Source: Arthrobacter sp. PM3
GTDB lineage: Bacteria; Actinomycetota; Actinomycetes; Actinomycetales; Micrococcaceae
NCBI RefSeq assembly: GCF_003352915.1
Contig: NZ_CP022314.1
Coordinates: forward strand, 1,057,815 to 1,121,814
Direction of reading: 5' to 3'
Length of the DNA: 64,000 nucleotides
The translations under genes were made by a program, and so were the position numbers. A model generated the notes under the pieces. The model saw only the letters and a list, made by a program, of their open reading frames with translations. It searched no databases and was not told the origin of the DNA. This document shows positions 1-13,403 of the stretch, one piece after another. The first letter of the stretch is position 1. Each line of letters begins with the position of its first letter.

Positions 1-71
1 CGCCAGCGCGTATTTGTCAAAAAACCAAGATCTATTCTACCGGTTCCGGCGGACTGCTGGCCGACGGCGGC
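1..71 (-). promoter_or_regulatory. intergenic edge with a possible -35 element
   Basis: This is the non-coding strip beyond the last minus-strand gene. Read on the minus strand, a TTGACA hexamer lies at 20-15. Its matching -10 would fall outside the window, so this could be half of a promoter for the next minus-strand gene. In related genomes that gene is often efp, but this is only a synteny guess. Confidence 0.25.
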
Positions 72-589
72 TCAGGGCTGCTGTTCGAGCACTTCCCGGG
101 CGCGCTGCAGCGCCACCGTGGAGGCGTAGATCAGGGCGGCGTCGGCGGCTCCGGCCACGCGCAGGTCGAGGGCTTTGGCGAAGGATTCCACCGCGGCGCC
201 CACGTTGCCGCCGGCGAAGTAGGACCGGCCGAGGTGCTGGCGGACGGCAGCTTCCTCGAGAGTGCCCTGCGTCTCGGCCAGGAGCTGGCGGAAGACCTCC
301 ACGGCGCGGTCGAACCGGTTCGAGACCCGGAGCACATCCGCTTCGAAGATCCGCAGCCGGAGCGAGTCCGGGTCCTTGTAGCGTGCCTCGGCGAGGAGCT
401 CGGCGGCTTCGGCCGCGCGACCTTCGACGATCCGGACGAAGACCAGGTCCCCGGGATCGTCGGAGGCCGCCAGCGCCTCGGCCAGGGCCTCGTCATTGAC
501 GATCTGGGGCATCAGGCTCTCGGGATTGATCCGGACTCCGGGGAATCCGGCGTCCGGCCATTCGCTTGTGCCGCCCTTGACCATGATCA

Positions 590-590
<1 letters not shown>
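72..590 (-). CDS. TPR-repeat protein downstream of aroB
   Basis: A 172-aa soluble protein with no signal peptide or membrane segment. Residues from about 50 to 160 are helical and rich in Ala, Leu and Glu. They read as tetratricopeptide-like repeats, for example ADVLRVSNRFDRAVEVFRQL and LGRSYFAGGNVGAAVESFAK. TPR proteins are protein-protein adaptors, and no catalytic motif is visible. The ATG overlaps the last base of the aroB stop and has no clear Shine-Dalgarno, so it is probably translated by coupling to aroB. A later start at the Met at 512 is possible. Its specific role is unknown. Confidence 0.75.
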
Positions 591-2288
<1,698 letters not shown>

Positions 2289-2289
<1 letters not shown>

Positions 2290-3488
2290 TAGCGGCCGAT
2301 CGAGTCCAGGGACGCCGGGATGTTGTCCAGGTAACCCTTGATGTTGCGTGCGGTCTCCTCCACGGAGTCACCGCCGAATTTTTCGGTGACGGCCTCGGCG
2401 AGCACCAGGGCCACCATGGCCTCGGCAACCACGCCGGCGGCCGGGACGGCACAGACGTCGGAGCGCTGGTGGTGGGCTTTGGCGGCCTCCCCCGTGCTGA
2501 CGTCGACCGTCTTGAGCGCGCGCGGCACGGTGGCAATCGGCTTCATGGCCGCGCGGACGCGCAGGACGTCACCGATGCTCATGCCGCCCTCGATCCCGCC
2601 TGCGCGGTTGGACGTGCGGACGATCTTGCCGTCAGCATCCTTGACGATCTCGTCGTGGGCGGCCGAACCGCGGCGGGCGGCGGTGAGGAAGCCGTCGCCG
2701 ACCTCAACACCCTTGATGGCCTGGATGCCCATGAGGGCCGCGGCCAGGCGCGAGTCGAGGCGCCGGTCCCAGTGCACGTAGCTGCCAAGCCCCGGTGGCA
2801 GGCCGTAGGCGAGCACCTCGACGACACCGCCAAGAGTCTCGCCTTCCTTGTGCGCGACGTCGACCTCGGCGACCATGGCGTCCGACGTCTCGCGGTCGAA
2901 GCAGCGCAGCGGGTCGGCGTCGAGGGCAAGCACGTTCTCCGGCACAGGCAGGGGCCGCCCTTCGGGCACGGCGACACTGGCGATGGAGACGGTGTGGGAG
3001 ACGAGCTCGATGCCCAGCTGCTTGAGGAACGCGGCGGCGACCGTGCCGAGGGCTACCCTGGCAGCGGTTTCGCGGGCGCTGGCACGCTCCAGCACCGGGC
3101 GGGCCTCATCGAAGCCGTATTTCTGCATGCCGGTGAAATCGGCGTGTCCGGGCCGGGGCCGGGTGAGCGGGGCGTTCCGGGCCTGGTCGGCCAGGATGTC
3201 CGGGTCGACCGGGTCCGAGGACATGATCTGTTCCCACTTGGGCCATTCGGTGTTGCCCACCTGGACGGCGACGGGGCCGCCCTGGGTCAGGCCGTGGCGT
3301 ACGCCGCCGAGGATTGTGACGACGTCCTGCTCGAACTTCATCCGGGCGCCGCGGCCGTAACCGAGCCGCCGGCGGGCCAGGGCCTCGCTGATGTGGGCGC
3401 TGGTGAGTTCGACACCGGCGGGCACGCCTTCAATAATTCCGACCAGTGCCGGGCCATGGGATTCTCCGGCAGTCAACCAACGCAACAT
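2289..3488 (-). CDS. aroC: chorismate synthase
   Basis: Last step of the shikimate pathway: converts EPSP to chorismate with reduced FMN. The 399-aa length fits. The N-terminus [15 protein letters not shown] carries the family signature, followed by [13 protein letters not shown] and the later RPGHADFTG and [11 protein letters not shown] segments that bind FMN and substrate. I prefer the ATG at 3488. An AGGATGGA stretch sits about 6 bases before it, whereas an in-frame ATG at 3497 has that purine run almost on top of it. It lies 26 bases from the upstream aroE stop, within the aro operon. Confidence 0.97.
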
Positions 3489-3514
3489 AGATTCCATCCT
3501 GCCATGTCGGGGGC

Positions 3515-4420
3515 TTAGAACACCCGTCGGGGCGCCCCGACTGCGTCACACATCACATCTATGACTCCGGCCGGCATTGCCTGACCCAGCCCGGTGAAAA
3601 GCCGGACCTGCTCCACGGCCTGGTAGATGAGCATTTCCAATCCGGGGACCACGGTGCCGCCGGCGTCCTGCCAGGCCGCGGCGATCCTGCTGGGCCACGG
3701 ATCGTAGGCGACGTCCAGGAGGACACCGGGGCCGCCGGTGCCGGGTAGCCGTCCCGGGTAGTGGTCCCCTGCGGGCAGGTCCGCGAGTTCTCCGGCCAGC
3801 GTGTCCGCCGCGCGCGGCGGCAGGGTGGAGATGACGACGTCGGCGGCGGCCACTGCGGCGGCCGCCCCGGCGAGGGGCAGGACCTGGATGGGGAGCCCGA
3901 CGGCGGCGGAGGCCGCGCGGGCTTCGGCGGCGCGGCCGACATCGCGGACGAACACCGCGGCTGAGACGGATCCCAGTTCTTTGAGGGCGGCGATGGCCGC
4001 GGCCGCGGTGCCGCCGCCGCCCAGCACGGCGGCAGTTGGCGCCGGGGCCGCTCCCGCGTGCCGGAGCGCGTTGACGATTCCGGCGACGTCCGTGTTGTAC
4101 GCCACGAGCCGGGGTGCGCCGGCGTCGGATTCGAAGGCAACCGTATTGACCACCCCGAGCGCGCGGGCCACGCCGCGGACCTCGTCGACTTCGGCCACCA
4201 TGGCGGTCTTGAGCGGCATGGTGACCGAAAGCCCCCGCCATGATCCGTCCGCACGGGCCTCATCCCGGACCCGGCGCATGAACTCCGGCAGTGCAGCCTC
4301 GGTGACGTCAGTGGCGGAGTACGCATAGTCCACGCCGAGGTAGGCATAGGCGGCCCGGTGCAGCGCCGGCGACTTCGAATGGCTGATGGGATGGCCGAGT
4401 ACGGCCGCCCGCAGCGTCAT
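3515..4420 (-). CDS. aroE: shikimate dehydrogenase
   Basis: NADPH-dependent reduction of 3-dehydroshikimate to shikimate; 301 aa. The shikimate-binding SHSKSP motif is at 13-18. The catalytic Lys71 lies in SVTMPLK and its partner Asp111 in YNTDVAGI. The Rossmann glycine-rich loop LGGGGTAA is at about 133-140. The ATG at 4420 overlaps the mltG stop as ATGA, which fixes this start over a longer in-frame reading. Co-transcription with mltG and ruvX upstream is likely. Confidence 0.95.
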   Translation of the reverse strand: MTLRAAVLGHPISHSKSPALHRAAYAYLGVDYAYSATDVTEAALPEFMRRVRDEARADGSWRGLSVTMPLKTAMVAEVDEVRGVARALGVVNTVAFESDAGAPRLVAYNTDVAGIVNALRHAGAAPAPTAAVLGGGGTAAAAIAALKELGSVSAAVFVRDVGRAAEARAASAAVGLPIQVLPLAGAAAAVAAADVVISTLPPRAADTLAGELADLPAGDHYPGRLPGTGGPGVLLDVAYDPWPSRIAAAWQDAGGTVVPGLEMLIYQAVEQVRLFTGLGQAMPAGVIDVMCDAVGAPRRVF

Positions 4421-6105
4421 ACGCAGCGTCCCGGGTTGGCCTCGCACCAGGCGTTGTACTGCGCGACGTAGCCGTTGTGCTCGGCCAGGGTCTTGGAGAA
4501 CTTGGTCTCCTTGGTGTCGAGGTTGATGGTGACCCAGTAGAGGTAGTTGTTGGCCTTGGGCTTAGCGGCGGCGTCGATGGCCGTCTTGCCGGGCGACCCG
4601 ATGGGCCCGGCGGGCAGGCCCTGGTTGGCGTAGGTGTTGTACGGATTCGACTTGTCCGCTTTCTGGGCCTCGTCGATGTGGAAGCTGCGGATGCCCAGGC
4701 CATACGTCACCGTCGCGTCGGACTGGATCAGACCGTTCGTTTCGGTGTTGTTGGGCTTAAGCCGGTTGTAGATCGCGCCGGCCACATCACCGTACTCAGC
4801 CTGGCCGCCTTCGGCCTGGACGATGCTGGCGACAGTCACGACGTCGTACTGCTTGGCGGGATCGGTGACGCCCTGTGCCTTGAGTTCGTCCAGGGTGCTG
4901 CCGACGAGCTTCTGCAGGATGTCCTTGGCCGAGGTCCCCAGCGGGAAGCGGTACTCCCCCGGGGCCAGGAACCCCTCGAGGTTCTTCGCCTTGGCCGGGA
5001 CGCCGAACTGTGCCGGTGCGTCGCTGAGGGCCTTCAGATCAGGAACCGGTATCCCGGTGCCTTCGGAGATGGCCTGGAGCGACTCGCTGATCCGCAGGCC
5101 GGCATTGAGCGCGAAGTACATGACTTTGCCCTGGCCCTTGTTGAGCAGGATGTCCACGGCGTCGGAGTTCTTCATTTCCTGGCGCATGGAGAAGGTGCCC
5201 GGGCTCAGGGCGCCGCCCGCGGCGCTGAATGCCTTGAGGAAGGTGTCGGCGTTCGCCACGACCTTTTTCGACTCGAGTTCGGTGGCGACGGATTTCGGTC
5301 CGGCGCCGGGCGCGACCGTAATGGAGACGTCGCCGGTGCCGGGGCCCGGGTAGTCGGCCACCGTGTCGCCGCCGAGGAGCGGCTTGAGGAACTGCGCGCC
5401 GACGGCGATCGCCACGACGAACACGGTGAGCGTCAGCACCAGCGCGAGGAAGCGGCGCCGGCGGCGGATTTTCTTGGACGGGGCCTTGTCGTAGCGGACC
5501 GCTCCGGCCATGAGGTCGTCGTTGTGTTCGTCGTAGGCATGGGCGGCCTCGTCGTGGGGGTGCGGCGCATAGCGGTCGTAGTGGCCGGCATCGCTGGCGC
5601 CCTCGTCGTGGTGGGCTGCGTAGCCGTGCTGTCCCGCCGTGGCATAGATGACCTCTTCGCGGGCAGGGACGTCGTGGACCGAATTGTCGCTGACCGGAAT
5701 GTCGCGGACGTGGATGATCTGTGTGAAGTCCTCGCGGGCCGGGGCGGCTGCCGCGGCGTCGCTCACGGCCTCTTTGGCCGCGGGTTCTTCGTGCACGGTC
5801 TCCTCGTGCACGGTCTCCTCGGGCACGGTCTCCTCGTGCACGGTCTCCTCGTGCACAGTCTCCTCGTGCACAGTTGGCGCGGAGTCGGGAAGCTCAGGGG
5901 CCGCTTCGGGTGCGGCCGGCGCGGGGTCCGGTTCCGATCGCGGGGCCGGGACATCTTGTCCCGTTTCGAACGCCTGGGGCGGGATCACGCTGTGTCCCTG
6001 GGTGGCCAGGAGTTTTTCCCGGGCCCTGATCTCTTTGCGCGTCAGCGGTCGGCCGGCGCCGCCGAGGGCGTCACCGGAGGAGTCATCACTGTTGACCGGG
6101 CTCAC
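4417..6105 (-). CDS. mltG: endolytic murein transglycosylase MltG
   Basis: Membrane-bound lytic transglycosylase (YceG family) that cuts nascent peptidoglycan and helps end glycan strands. The protein is 562 aa, longer than the usual 330-400. Residues 1-218 are a cytoplasmic, acidic, low-complexity region with six HEETV-type repeats (about 79-107) and a His/Asp/Tyr-rich stretch (150-200). A basic RRRRR leads into one membrane helix at about 219-240. The catalytic domain has LEGFLAPGEYRFPLG, ASIVQAEGG (conserved Glu431), LQSDATVTYGLG-like and YNTYANQGLPAGPIGSPG motifs. The GTG start overlaps the ruvX stop. Confidence 0.93.
   Translation of the reverse strand: MSPVNSDDSSGDALGGAGRPLTRKEIRAREKLLATQGHSVIPPQAFETGQDVPAPRSEPDPAPAAPEAAPELPDSAPTVHEETVHEETVHEETVPEETVHEETVHEEPAAKEAVSDAAAAAPAREDFTQIIHVRDIPVSDNSVHDVPAREEVIYATAGQHGYAAHHDEGASDAGHYDRYAPHPHDEAAHAYDEHNDDLMAGAVRYDKAPSKKIRRRRRFLALVLTLTVFVVAIAVGAQFLKPLLGGDTVADYPGPGTGDVSITVAPGAGPKSVATELESKKVVANADTFLKAFSAAGGALSPGTFSMRQEMKNSDAVDILLNKGQGKVMYFALNAGLRISESLQAISEGTGIPVPDLKALSDAPAQFGVPAKAKNLEGFLAPGEYRFPLGTSAKDILQKLVGSTLDELKAQGVTDPAKQYDVVTVASIVQAEGGQAEYGDVAGAIYNRLKPNNTETNGLIQSDATVTYGLGIRSFHIDEAQKADKSNPYNTYANQGLPAGPIGSPGKTAIDAAAKPKANNYLYWVTINLDTKETKFSKTLAEHNGYVAQYNAWCEANPGRCV
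5789..5878. repeat. 15-bp tandem repeat inside mltG
   Basis: Six successive 15-bp units, consensus tcgtgcacggtctcc on the plus strand, with single changes in units 3, 5 and 6. They encode repeated VHEET blocks on the minus strand. A repeat length that is a multiple of three keeps the frame, so copy number can change without breaking mltG. Confidence 0.85.
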
Positions 6106-6686
6106 TTTAGCCTTCCATGTTCTGAAGAGTGCGTCTGTACTGCCGGGCCGGACTGTGCGCCGTCTCCGGTCGGCCCCGGCGCAGACTCCGCGTAGACGCG
6201 GTTTCCGACCTCCGTTCCCCTGGCCTTTTGCATATCAATCGCATGCTGCAGAATACCTGCCGCCGCAACCTGATCAACCACTGTACGGTGATTCTTGCTG
6301 CTCATGCCAGCTTCGTGCAGGGCGCGGTGCGCGCTCACAGTGCTGAGCCGTTCGTCCACCAGGCGCACCGGCACGTCGGATCCGGCGTCCTGCAGAGACA
6401 GCGCCAGCAGCTGCGCATATTCCGTGGCCATCCGGGCCGAGGCGTGTTCTTCGCCCTTCATGGTGCGCGGCAGTCCCACGAAAATCTCGACGGCCTCCAG
6501 TTCCGCCGCCAGCGCGGCCAGAATGCGCACATCCGTGTTCTTTTTCACGTTCCGCTGCAGCGTGCGCAGCGGTGTCGCCAGGATTCCGTCGCGGTCACAG
6601 ACGGCCACGCCCACGCGGACGGTGCCGACGTCCACCCCGAGCTTCACGCCCCGGGGATAGACGCCGGCCGCGGCACCTTCAGTCAT
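6102..6686 (-). CDS. ruvX: YqgF/RuvX family nuclease (Holliday junction resolvase-like)
   Basis: RNase H-fold protein of the YqgF family, known for roles in 16S rRNA 5'-end maturation and proposed Holliday junction resolution. The protein is 194 aa. The N-terminal GVDVGTVRVGVAVCD holds the first acidic residue (Asp19), GLPRTMKG follows, and DERLSTVSAHRAL holds the second acidic pair. The ATG at 6686 is preferred because upstream in-frame sequence lies inside alaS. It begins 10 bases after the alaS stop and overlaps mltG. The order alaS-ruvX-mltG-aroE is common in actinobacteria. Confidence 0.92.
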   Translation of the reverse strand: MTEGAAAGVYPRGVKLGVDVGTVRVGVAVCDRDGILATPLRTLQRNVKKNTDVRILAALAAELEAVEIFVGLPRTMKGEEHASARMATEYAQLLALSLQDAGSDVPVRLVDERLSTVSAHRALHEAGMSSKNHRTVVDQVAAAGILQHAIDMQKARGTEVGNRVYAESAPGPTGDGAQSGPAVQTHSSEHGRLK

Positions 6687-6696
6687 GGAGGGTCCG

Positions 6697-9375
<2,679 letters not shown>

Positions 9376-9460
9376 GAGCTGATTTCTTACCCTTCAATAT
9401 TCACTGCGTTGAGTGACCCGCGACCGTGCTGCGCGGGACAAGCTGAGGCCCGGCACCGGC

Positions 9461-9484
9461 CCGGACCCTGCGTGCAGGGTCCGG
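9461..9484. terminator. strong GC hairpin between two minus-strand genes
   Basis: A perfect 11-bp inverted repeat (ccggaccctgc / gcagggtccgg) separated by two bases, inside a weaker outer CCCGGCA/TGCCGGG pairing. It sits between the small membrane-protein gene and alaS. No T-run follows on either strand, so it may be an mRNA stability or attenuation element rather than a classic terminator. Confidence 0.45.
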
Positions 9485-9537
9485 CGGCTGTGCCGGGGCG
9501 TCCGTGACGGACACCGTACTTACTAATTCTCTCCCGG

Positions 9538-9810
9538 CTAGCGCCGGGCTGCATCCCCGCGCCCGCGCGCGATGGCAGCGTCGACGCCACCGCCCAGGGC
9601 GGTGTCGATGCCCAACGCGGAGCGGAGCTCCGCTTCCCGTTCGCCCATGCCGTCGCGGACGGCGTCCGCGAAGTCGAACAATCCGTCCGCAAGCCGGCCG
9701 ACGGCCCGGTTGAGGCCTTCGGGGCCGAGGGCGGACTGGGCTTCGGTGAGCTTGCGGAAGGCGATGACGCCGATCGCGACGCCGATTCCCATCCAGATGA
9801 TTCTGTTCAT
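9538..9810 (-). CDS. small conserved actinobacterial protein with N-terminal membrane helix
   Basis: A 90-aa protein. Residues 4-19 (IIWMGIGVAIGVIAFR) form one hydrophobic segment. The rest is amphipathic helix rich in Ala, Leu and charged residues, ending in an Arg-rich tail. GGGGAGA lies about 8 bases before the ATG. It is placed between a DUF948 gene and alaS, an arrangement I recognise from related actinobacteria, but no function is known to me. It is probably a membrane-tethered accessory protein, possibly acting with the DUF948 neighbour 20 bases upstream. Confidence 0.75.
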   Translation of the reverse strand: MNRIIWMGIGVAIGVIAFRKLTEAQSALGPEGLNRAVGRLADGLFDFADAVRDGMGEREAELRSALGIDTALGGGVDAAIARGRGDAARR

Positions 9811-9830
9811 GTCAGGTTCTCCCCGGAGAT

Positions 9831-10211
9831 TTAGCGGCTGCGGCGGCCGGTGGCGGGCTTCTTGCGGGAGCCCAGGGCGGAGCGCACGCCGTAGCTGAAG
9901 GACGCGACCTTGATCAGCGGCGAGCCTACGGTGGCGGCCATGAGCGAGGACAGCGCCGAGATGTTGGCGGAGGCGTCGGAGACGTTTGAGGAGATCCCGT
10001 CAACCTTCTTCAGCTGCTCGTTGGTGGTGGACACCGTGGCGGTGACCTCGTCCATGAGCGGGGTGGCGCCGTCGCTGATGGAGCGGATGGAGGTCCGCAC
10101 TTCGTCAAACACTCCCCCGAGCTTCAGGATCGGCACGGCAAGCAGCAGGACCAGAAGTGCGAACACTCCGGCTGCGATCAGGCCGGCAATATCGCCACCA
10201 GACATAGTCAC
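9831..10211 (-). CDS. DUF948 family membrane protein
   Basis: A 126-aa protein with one N-terminal membrane helix (about 9-30, AGLIAAGVFALLVLLLAVPIL). A long helical region follows with heptad-like spacing and many Ser/Thr (about 38-90), and then a basic C-terminus (GSRKKPATGRRSR). This matches the DUF948 pattern of a membrane anchor plus coiled coil; the biochemical function is unknown. The GTG start at 10211 has AAGGAG a few bases upstream. A start at the internal Met (MSGGD) is also possible. Confidence 0.8.
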   Translation of the reverse strand: MTMSGGDIAGLIAAGVFALLVLLLAVPILKLGGVFDEVRTSIRSISDGATPLMDEVTATVSTTNEQLKKVDGISSNVSDASANISALSSLMAATVGSPLIKVASFSYGVRSALGSRKKPATGRRSR

Positions 10212-10330
10212 TCATCTCCTTGAACTGCAGTGGATACCTGCGCGTTGCGTCAGGGCCCGACGGTTTCGGCCGGCGGTTTTAACCGGCAAGCAGAAACGGC
10301 TTCCGGGGAAGTCCCCCAAGTACCTTACAT

Positions 10331-10368
10331 ACAAAGAAGCCCGCGGCGCTTGCCACGGGCTTCTTTGT
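10331..10368 (-). terminator. rho-independent terminator of rpsD
   Basis: A perfect 13-bp stem (acaaagaagcccg at 10331-10343 and its complement at 10356-10368) with a 12-base loop, starting 17 bases past the rpsD stop. On the minus strand the stem ends in a U-rich CUUCUUUGU arm, typical of an intrinsic terminator. It separates rpsD from the DUF948-alaS operon. Confidence 0.85.
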
Positions 10369-10384
10369 AGGTGTTGCCTTTGAT

Positions 10385-11011
10385 TTAGCGTGCGTAGAAT
10401 TCCACGACGAGCTGCTCTTCGCAGGTCACGGGGATCTCGGAACGCTTCGGGCGGCGCACCAGGCGGGCCTGCAGGGCGTCAAGCTTGACGTCCAGGTAGG
10501 CCGGAACCATCGGCAGGACGTCGCGGTGGGCGCCGGCTGCTGCAACCTGGAACGGAGGCATGGTCTCGCTGCGGCTGTGGACGTGGACCAGCTGGCCCTC
10601 GCCGACGCGGAAAGACGGGCGGTCAACGCGGACGCCGTCAACGAGGATGTGGCGGTGCACAACCAGCTGGCGGGCCTGGGCGATGGTGCGGGCGAAACCG
10701 GCACGCAGCACGAGGGCGTCGAGACGCATTTCGAGCAGTTCGATCAGGTTTTCACCGGTCAGGCCCTTGGTGCGGCGTGCTTCTTCGAAGGCACGGGTCA
10801 TCTGGGCTTCGCGGATGCCGTACTGGGCGCGCAGACGCTGCTTTTCGCGCAGACGAACGGCGTAGTCGGAGTCCTGCTTCTTGCGGGCACGGCCGTGCTC
10901 ACCGGGGCCGTACGGGCGGCGCTCCATGTACTTGGCGGCCTTGGGGGTCAGAGCGATGCCGAGGGCGCGCGAAAGGCGCGCGGTACGGCGAGCACGAGTG
11001 TTGTTAGCCAC
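10385..11011 (-). CDS. rpsD: 30S ribosomal protein S4
   Basis: Primary 16S rRNA-binding protein of the small subunit; 208 aa, full length. The N-terminus reads NTRARRTARLSRALGIALTP, then YGPGEHGRARKKQDSDYAVRLREKQ, and an S4 RNA-binding domain is at about 98-160 (RLDALVLRAGFARTIAQARQ, VNR-like VVHRHILVDG). The N-terminal Cys4 zinc knuckle of some S4 proteins is absent. The GTG start has GGAAGGA 7 bases upstream. It stands alone here, outside the large ribosomal operon, with its own terminator. Confidence 0.98.
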   Translation of the reverse strand: MANNTRARRTARLSRALGIALTPKAAKYMERRPYGPGEHGRARKKQDSDYAVRLREKQRLRAQYGIREAQMTRAFEEARRTKGLTGENLIELLEMRLDALVLRAGFARTIAQARQLVVHRHILVDGVRVDRPSFRVGEGQLVHVHSRSETMPPFQVAAAGAHRDVLPMVPAYLDVKLDALQARLVRRPKRSEIPVTCEEQLVVEFYAR

Positions 11012-11223
11012 TTGTGTCCTTCCAATATCTGCGGTGTGTCAGTGTTACTGGCCTCCACGATGGAGAGCATCGGCCAACCGCTGCCTTTTGCTACTGGGCA
11101 CAGGGCAACCCTCATCGAAAGAGAAGATTCAATGGATTGTGCGTCCGTGCCTTGCCAGACAACGAACCAGCCTACCATGAAGCGGCCCGTGGCCCGAAGC
11201 CGGCGCCGATGCCGGTACCGGCG

Positions 11224-11622
11224 TCAGATTCTGGCGTGCAGGCCGCGGCCGCCCCGGCGCCCGAATGACGCCGCGCCCAGAAATTCCACCGCCACGAACG
11301 GGTCCGGGCCCACCACCCATTCGTCGTGGCCCGGCGGAATCGCGTAGGTGTCGTTGGCGTGGATCGTGGAGTGCAGTCCTTCGTCCGTCTCAACTTCCAG
11401 CACCCCGGAAACACAGAAGCCCAGGTGGTGGTGCTGGCAGACATCCGTGTGCTCGTAGGGCCTCGTGCTCTCGGACCACCGCCAGCCGGGGCCCAGGATC
11501 AGCCGGGCCACGGAGTAGTCGTCCACGGTGCAGAGATCGAACTCGGCCTTGTCCGGACACCGCTTGGTGTCGGGAACGTCGAAGGATTTCACTGCCATGG
11601 CGGTAACGCAATTAATGCTCAT
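11224..11622 (-). CDS. cupin-domain protein
   Basis: A 132-aa single-domain cupin. Motif-like parts are VARLILGPGWRWSESTRP, CQHHHLGFCVSGVLEVETDEG (His-rich metal-binding region) and IPPGHDEWVVGPDPFVAVEFLG. Proteins of this type are small beta-barrel metal binders of unknown substrate. The start is uncertain. The ATG at 11622 precedes MSINCVTAMAVKSF, an ATG at 11598 (MAVKSFDVPDTKRCPDK) matches the usual family N-terminus, and neither has a strong ribosome site. It is a single gene between rarA and rpsD with about 200 bp of non-coding DNA on each side. Confidence 0.8.
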   Translation of the reverse strand: MSINCVTAMAVKSFDVPDTKRCPDKAEFDLCTVDDYSVARLILGPGWRWSESTRPYEHTDVCQHHHLGFCVSGVLEVETDEGLHSTIHANDTYAIPPGHDEWVVGPDPFVAVEFLGAASFGRRGGRGLHARI

Positions 11623-11847
11623 GGGACACTGCCTGGGGTCGGGGCGCGGACGCCCGCGCTGGATAAGCCTTGTGTAGAGCGGAACCGGCTGCCGTCCCGG
11701 GGATCCGGTCAATCGGGAGCCGGCGCTGCGGTCCGCTGTCCCCTGCCCCGCACGTACCGTCAGCAGATCAAATGCTGGCGTAATTCCACGTTAGACCCCC
11801 AGGCTCCGCTGTCAACGGCCAATTCCCACGCCGCGGGGCACCGGAGC

Positions 11848-13326
11848 TCAGGTGCCCCGGATGATCCTGCGGAGCCGGTCAAGTCTGGCGGCGATGTCGC
11901 GTTCGGCCCCGTTGGCAGTGGGGAGATAGTAGTTGCGGCCCACGAGATCGTCCGGGGGGTACTGCTGGGTGGCCACGGCATGCGGTGCGTCGTGGGCGTA
12001 CTTGTACCCTTTGCCGTGGCCCAGCTGTTTTGATCCCGGGTAGTGGGCGTCGCGCAGGTGGGCGGGGATTCCGTTGCCCAGCCCGGCACGGACATCCGCG
12101 ATCGCCTGGTTGATCCCCATATAGGCGGCGTTGGACTTCGGCGCGGTGGCCAGGTGCACCACGGCTTCGGCGAGGATGATGCGGCCCTCCGGCATGCCGA
12201 TCAGTTGCACGGCCTGGGCCGCCGCGACGGCGGTTTGCAACGCTGTCGGGTCCGCCATCCCGACGTCCTCAGCGGCGGAGATCACGATACGTCGGGCCAC
12301 GAACCGCGGGTCCTCCCCCGCCTCGAGCATCCGGGCAAGGTAGTGCAACGCGGCGTCGACGTCGGAGCCCCGGATGGATTTGATGAACGCGCTGGCGACG
12401 TCGTAGTGCTGGTCGCCGGCGCGGTCGTATCGCACGGAGGCGGCATCGAGGGCACGCTCGGTGTGCCGCAGCTGGATGGTAACCGGGTCCGCCGTTCCCG
12501 TGCCGGCTGCACCGGCAACGACTGCGTCAGTGTCGTCCGCGTCGCCGAACGCGACGCCGGCGGCGGCCTCGAGCGCTGTGAGGGCGCGGCGGGCGTCGCC
12601 GCCGGAAAGCCGGACCAGGTGAGCCAGCGCTTCGGCGCTGAGTGCGGCCTTGCCGTTCAGCCCGCGGGGGTCCGCGGTGGCGCGCTGCAGAAGGCCTTCG
12701 ACATCAGCGTCGGTGAGCGGCTTGAGCGTCAGCAGCAGCGAACGGGAAAGCAACGGGGACACCACGGAGAATGAGGGGTTTTCCGTGGTGGCCGCCACGA
12801 GCACCACCCACCGGTTCTCAACGCCGGGCAGGAGCGCGTCCTGCTGGGCCTTATTGAAGCGGTGGATCTCGTCGAGGAAGAGGACGGTGGTGGTCTTGTA
12901 CAGATCCCGCGCCGTCAGGGCCTCGTCCATGACACGGCGGACATCCTTGACGCCGGCGGTGATGGCGGAGAGCTCGACGAACTTCCGGCCGGGACCCTTG
13001 GCTATGACATGGGCCAGGGTGGTCTTGCCGGTGCCGGGGGGACCCCAAAGAATCACCGAACTCGGCCCGGCCGGGCCGGTAGCCTCGGATCCGGCGGCGA
13101 GCTGGCGCAGCGGAGAACCCTGCCCCAGCAGATGCTGCTGGCCCACCACGTCATCCAGGGTGCGCGGCCGCATCCGGACCGCGAGCGGGCTGCGCGGCGC
13201 GGCGGACCGGGCGGCGGGACCGGACGTGCCGGAGTCGTCGCGGCTGTCATCGTGTCCGTCGGCGTCGTCGTGTCCGTCGTCGATTCCAGCGGCGTCGTCC
13301 CGCCCTGCGCCAAAGAGATCTTCCAC
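11848..13326 (-). CDS. rarA: replication-associated recombination protein A (RarA/MgsA AAA ATPase)
   Basis: AAA+ clamp-loader-like ATPase acting at stalled replication forks; 492 aa. The N-terminus is Asp/His/Gly-rich (residues 7-35) and probably disordered, followed by [21 protein letters not shown]. Walker A is [14 protein letters not shown], Walker B with sensor is [20 protein letters not shown], and the sensor-1 region is [20 protein letters not shown]. The C-terminal tetramerisation part includes the [23 protein letters not shown] stretch. It is divergent from the VLRF1 gene with a 77-bp gap. Confidence 0.95.
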   Translation of the reverse strand: MEDLFGAGRDDAAGIDDGHDDADGHDDSRDDSGTSGPAARSAAPRSPLAVRMRPRTLDDVVGQQHLLGQGSPLRQLAAGSEATGPAGPSSVILWGPPGTGKTTLAHVIAKGPGRKFVELSAITAGVKDVRRVMDEALTARDLYKTTTVLFLDEIHRFNKAQQDALLPGVENRWVVLVAATTENPSFSVVSPLLSRSLLLTLKPLTDADVEGLLQRATADPRGLNGKAALSAEALAHLVRLSGGDARRALTALEAAAGVAFGDADDTDAVVAGAAGTGTADPVTIQLRHTERALDAASVRYDRAGDQHYDVASAFIKSIRGSDVDAALHYLARMLEAGEDPRFVARRIVISAAEDVGMADPTALQTAVAAAQAVQLIGMPEGRIILAEAVVHLATAPKSNAAYMGINQAIADVRAGLGNGIPAHLRDAHYPGSKQLGHGKGYKYAHDAPHAVATQQYPPDDLVGRNYYLPTANGAERDIAARLDRLRRIIRGT

Positions 13327-13403
13327 ATAGATAGGCTACTTCTAGTTCCTGCCCGCCGATTCCTGCCTGCCCGGGCACCCCATCCCTGTAACGGAGAACC
13401 GCC

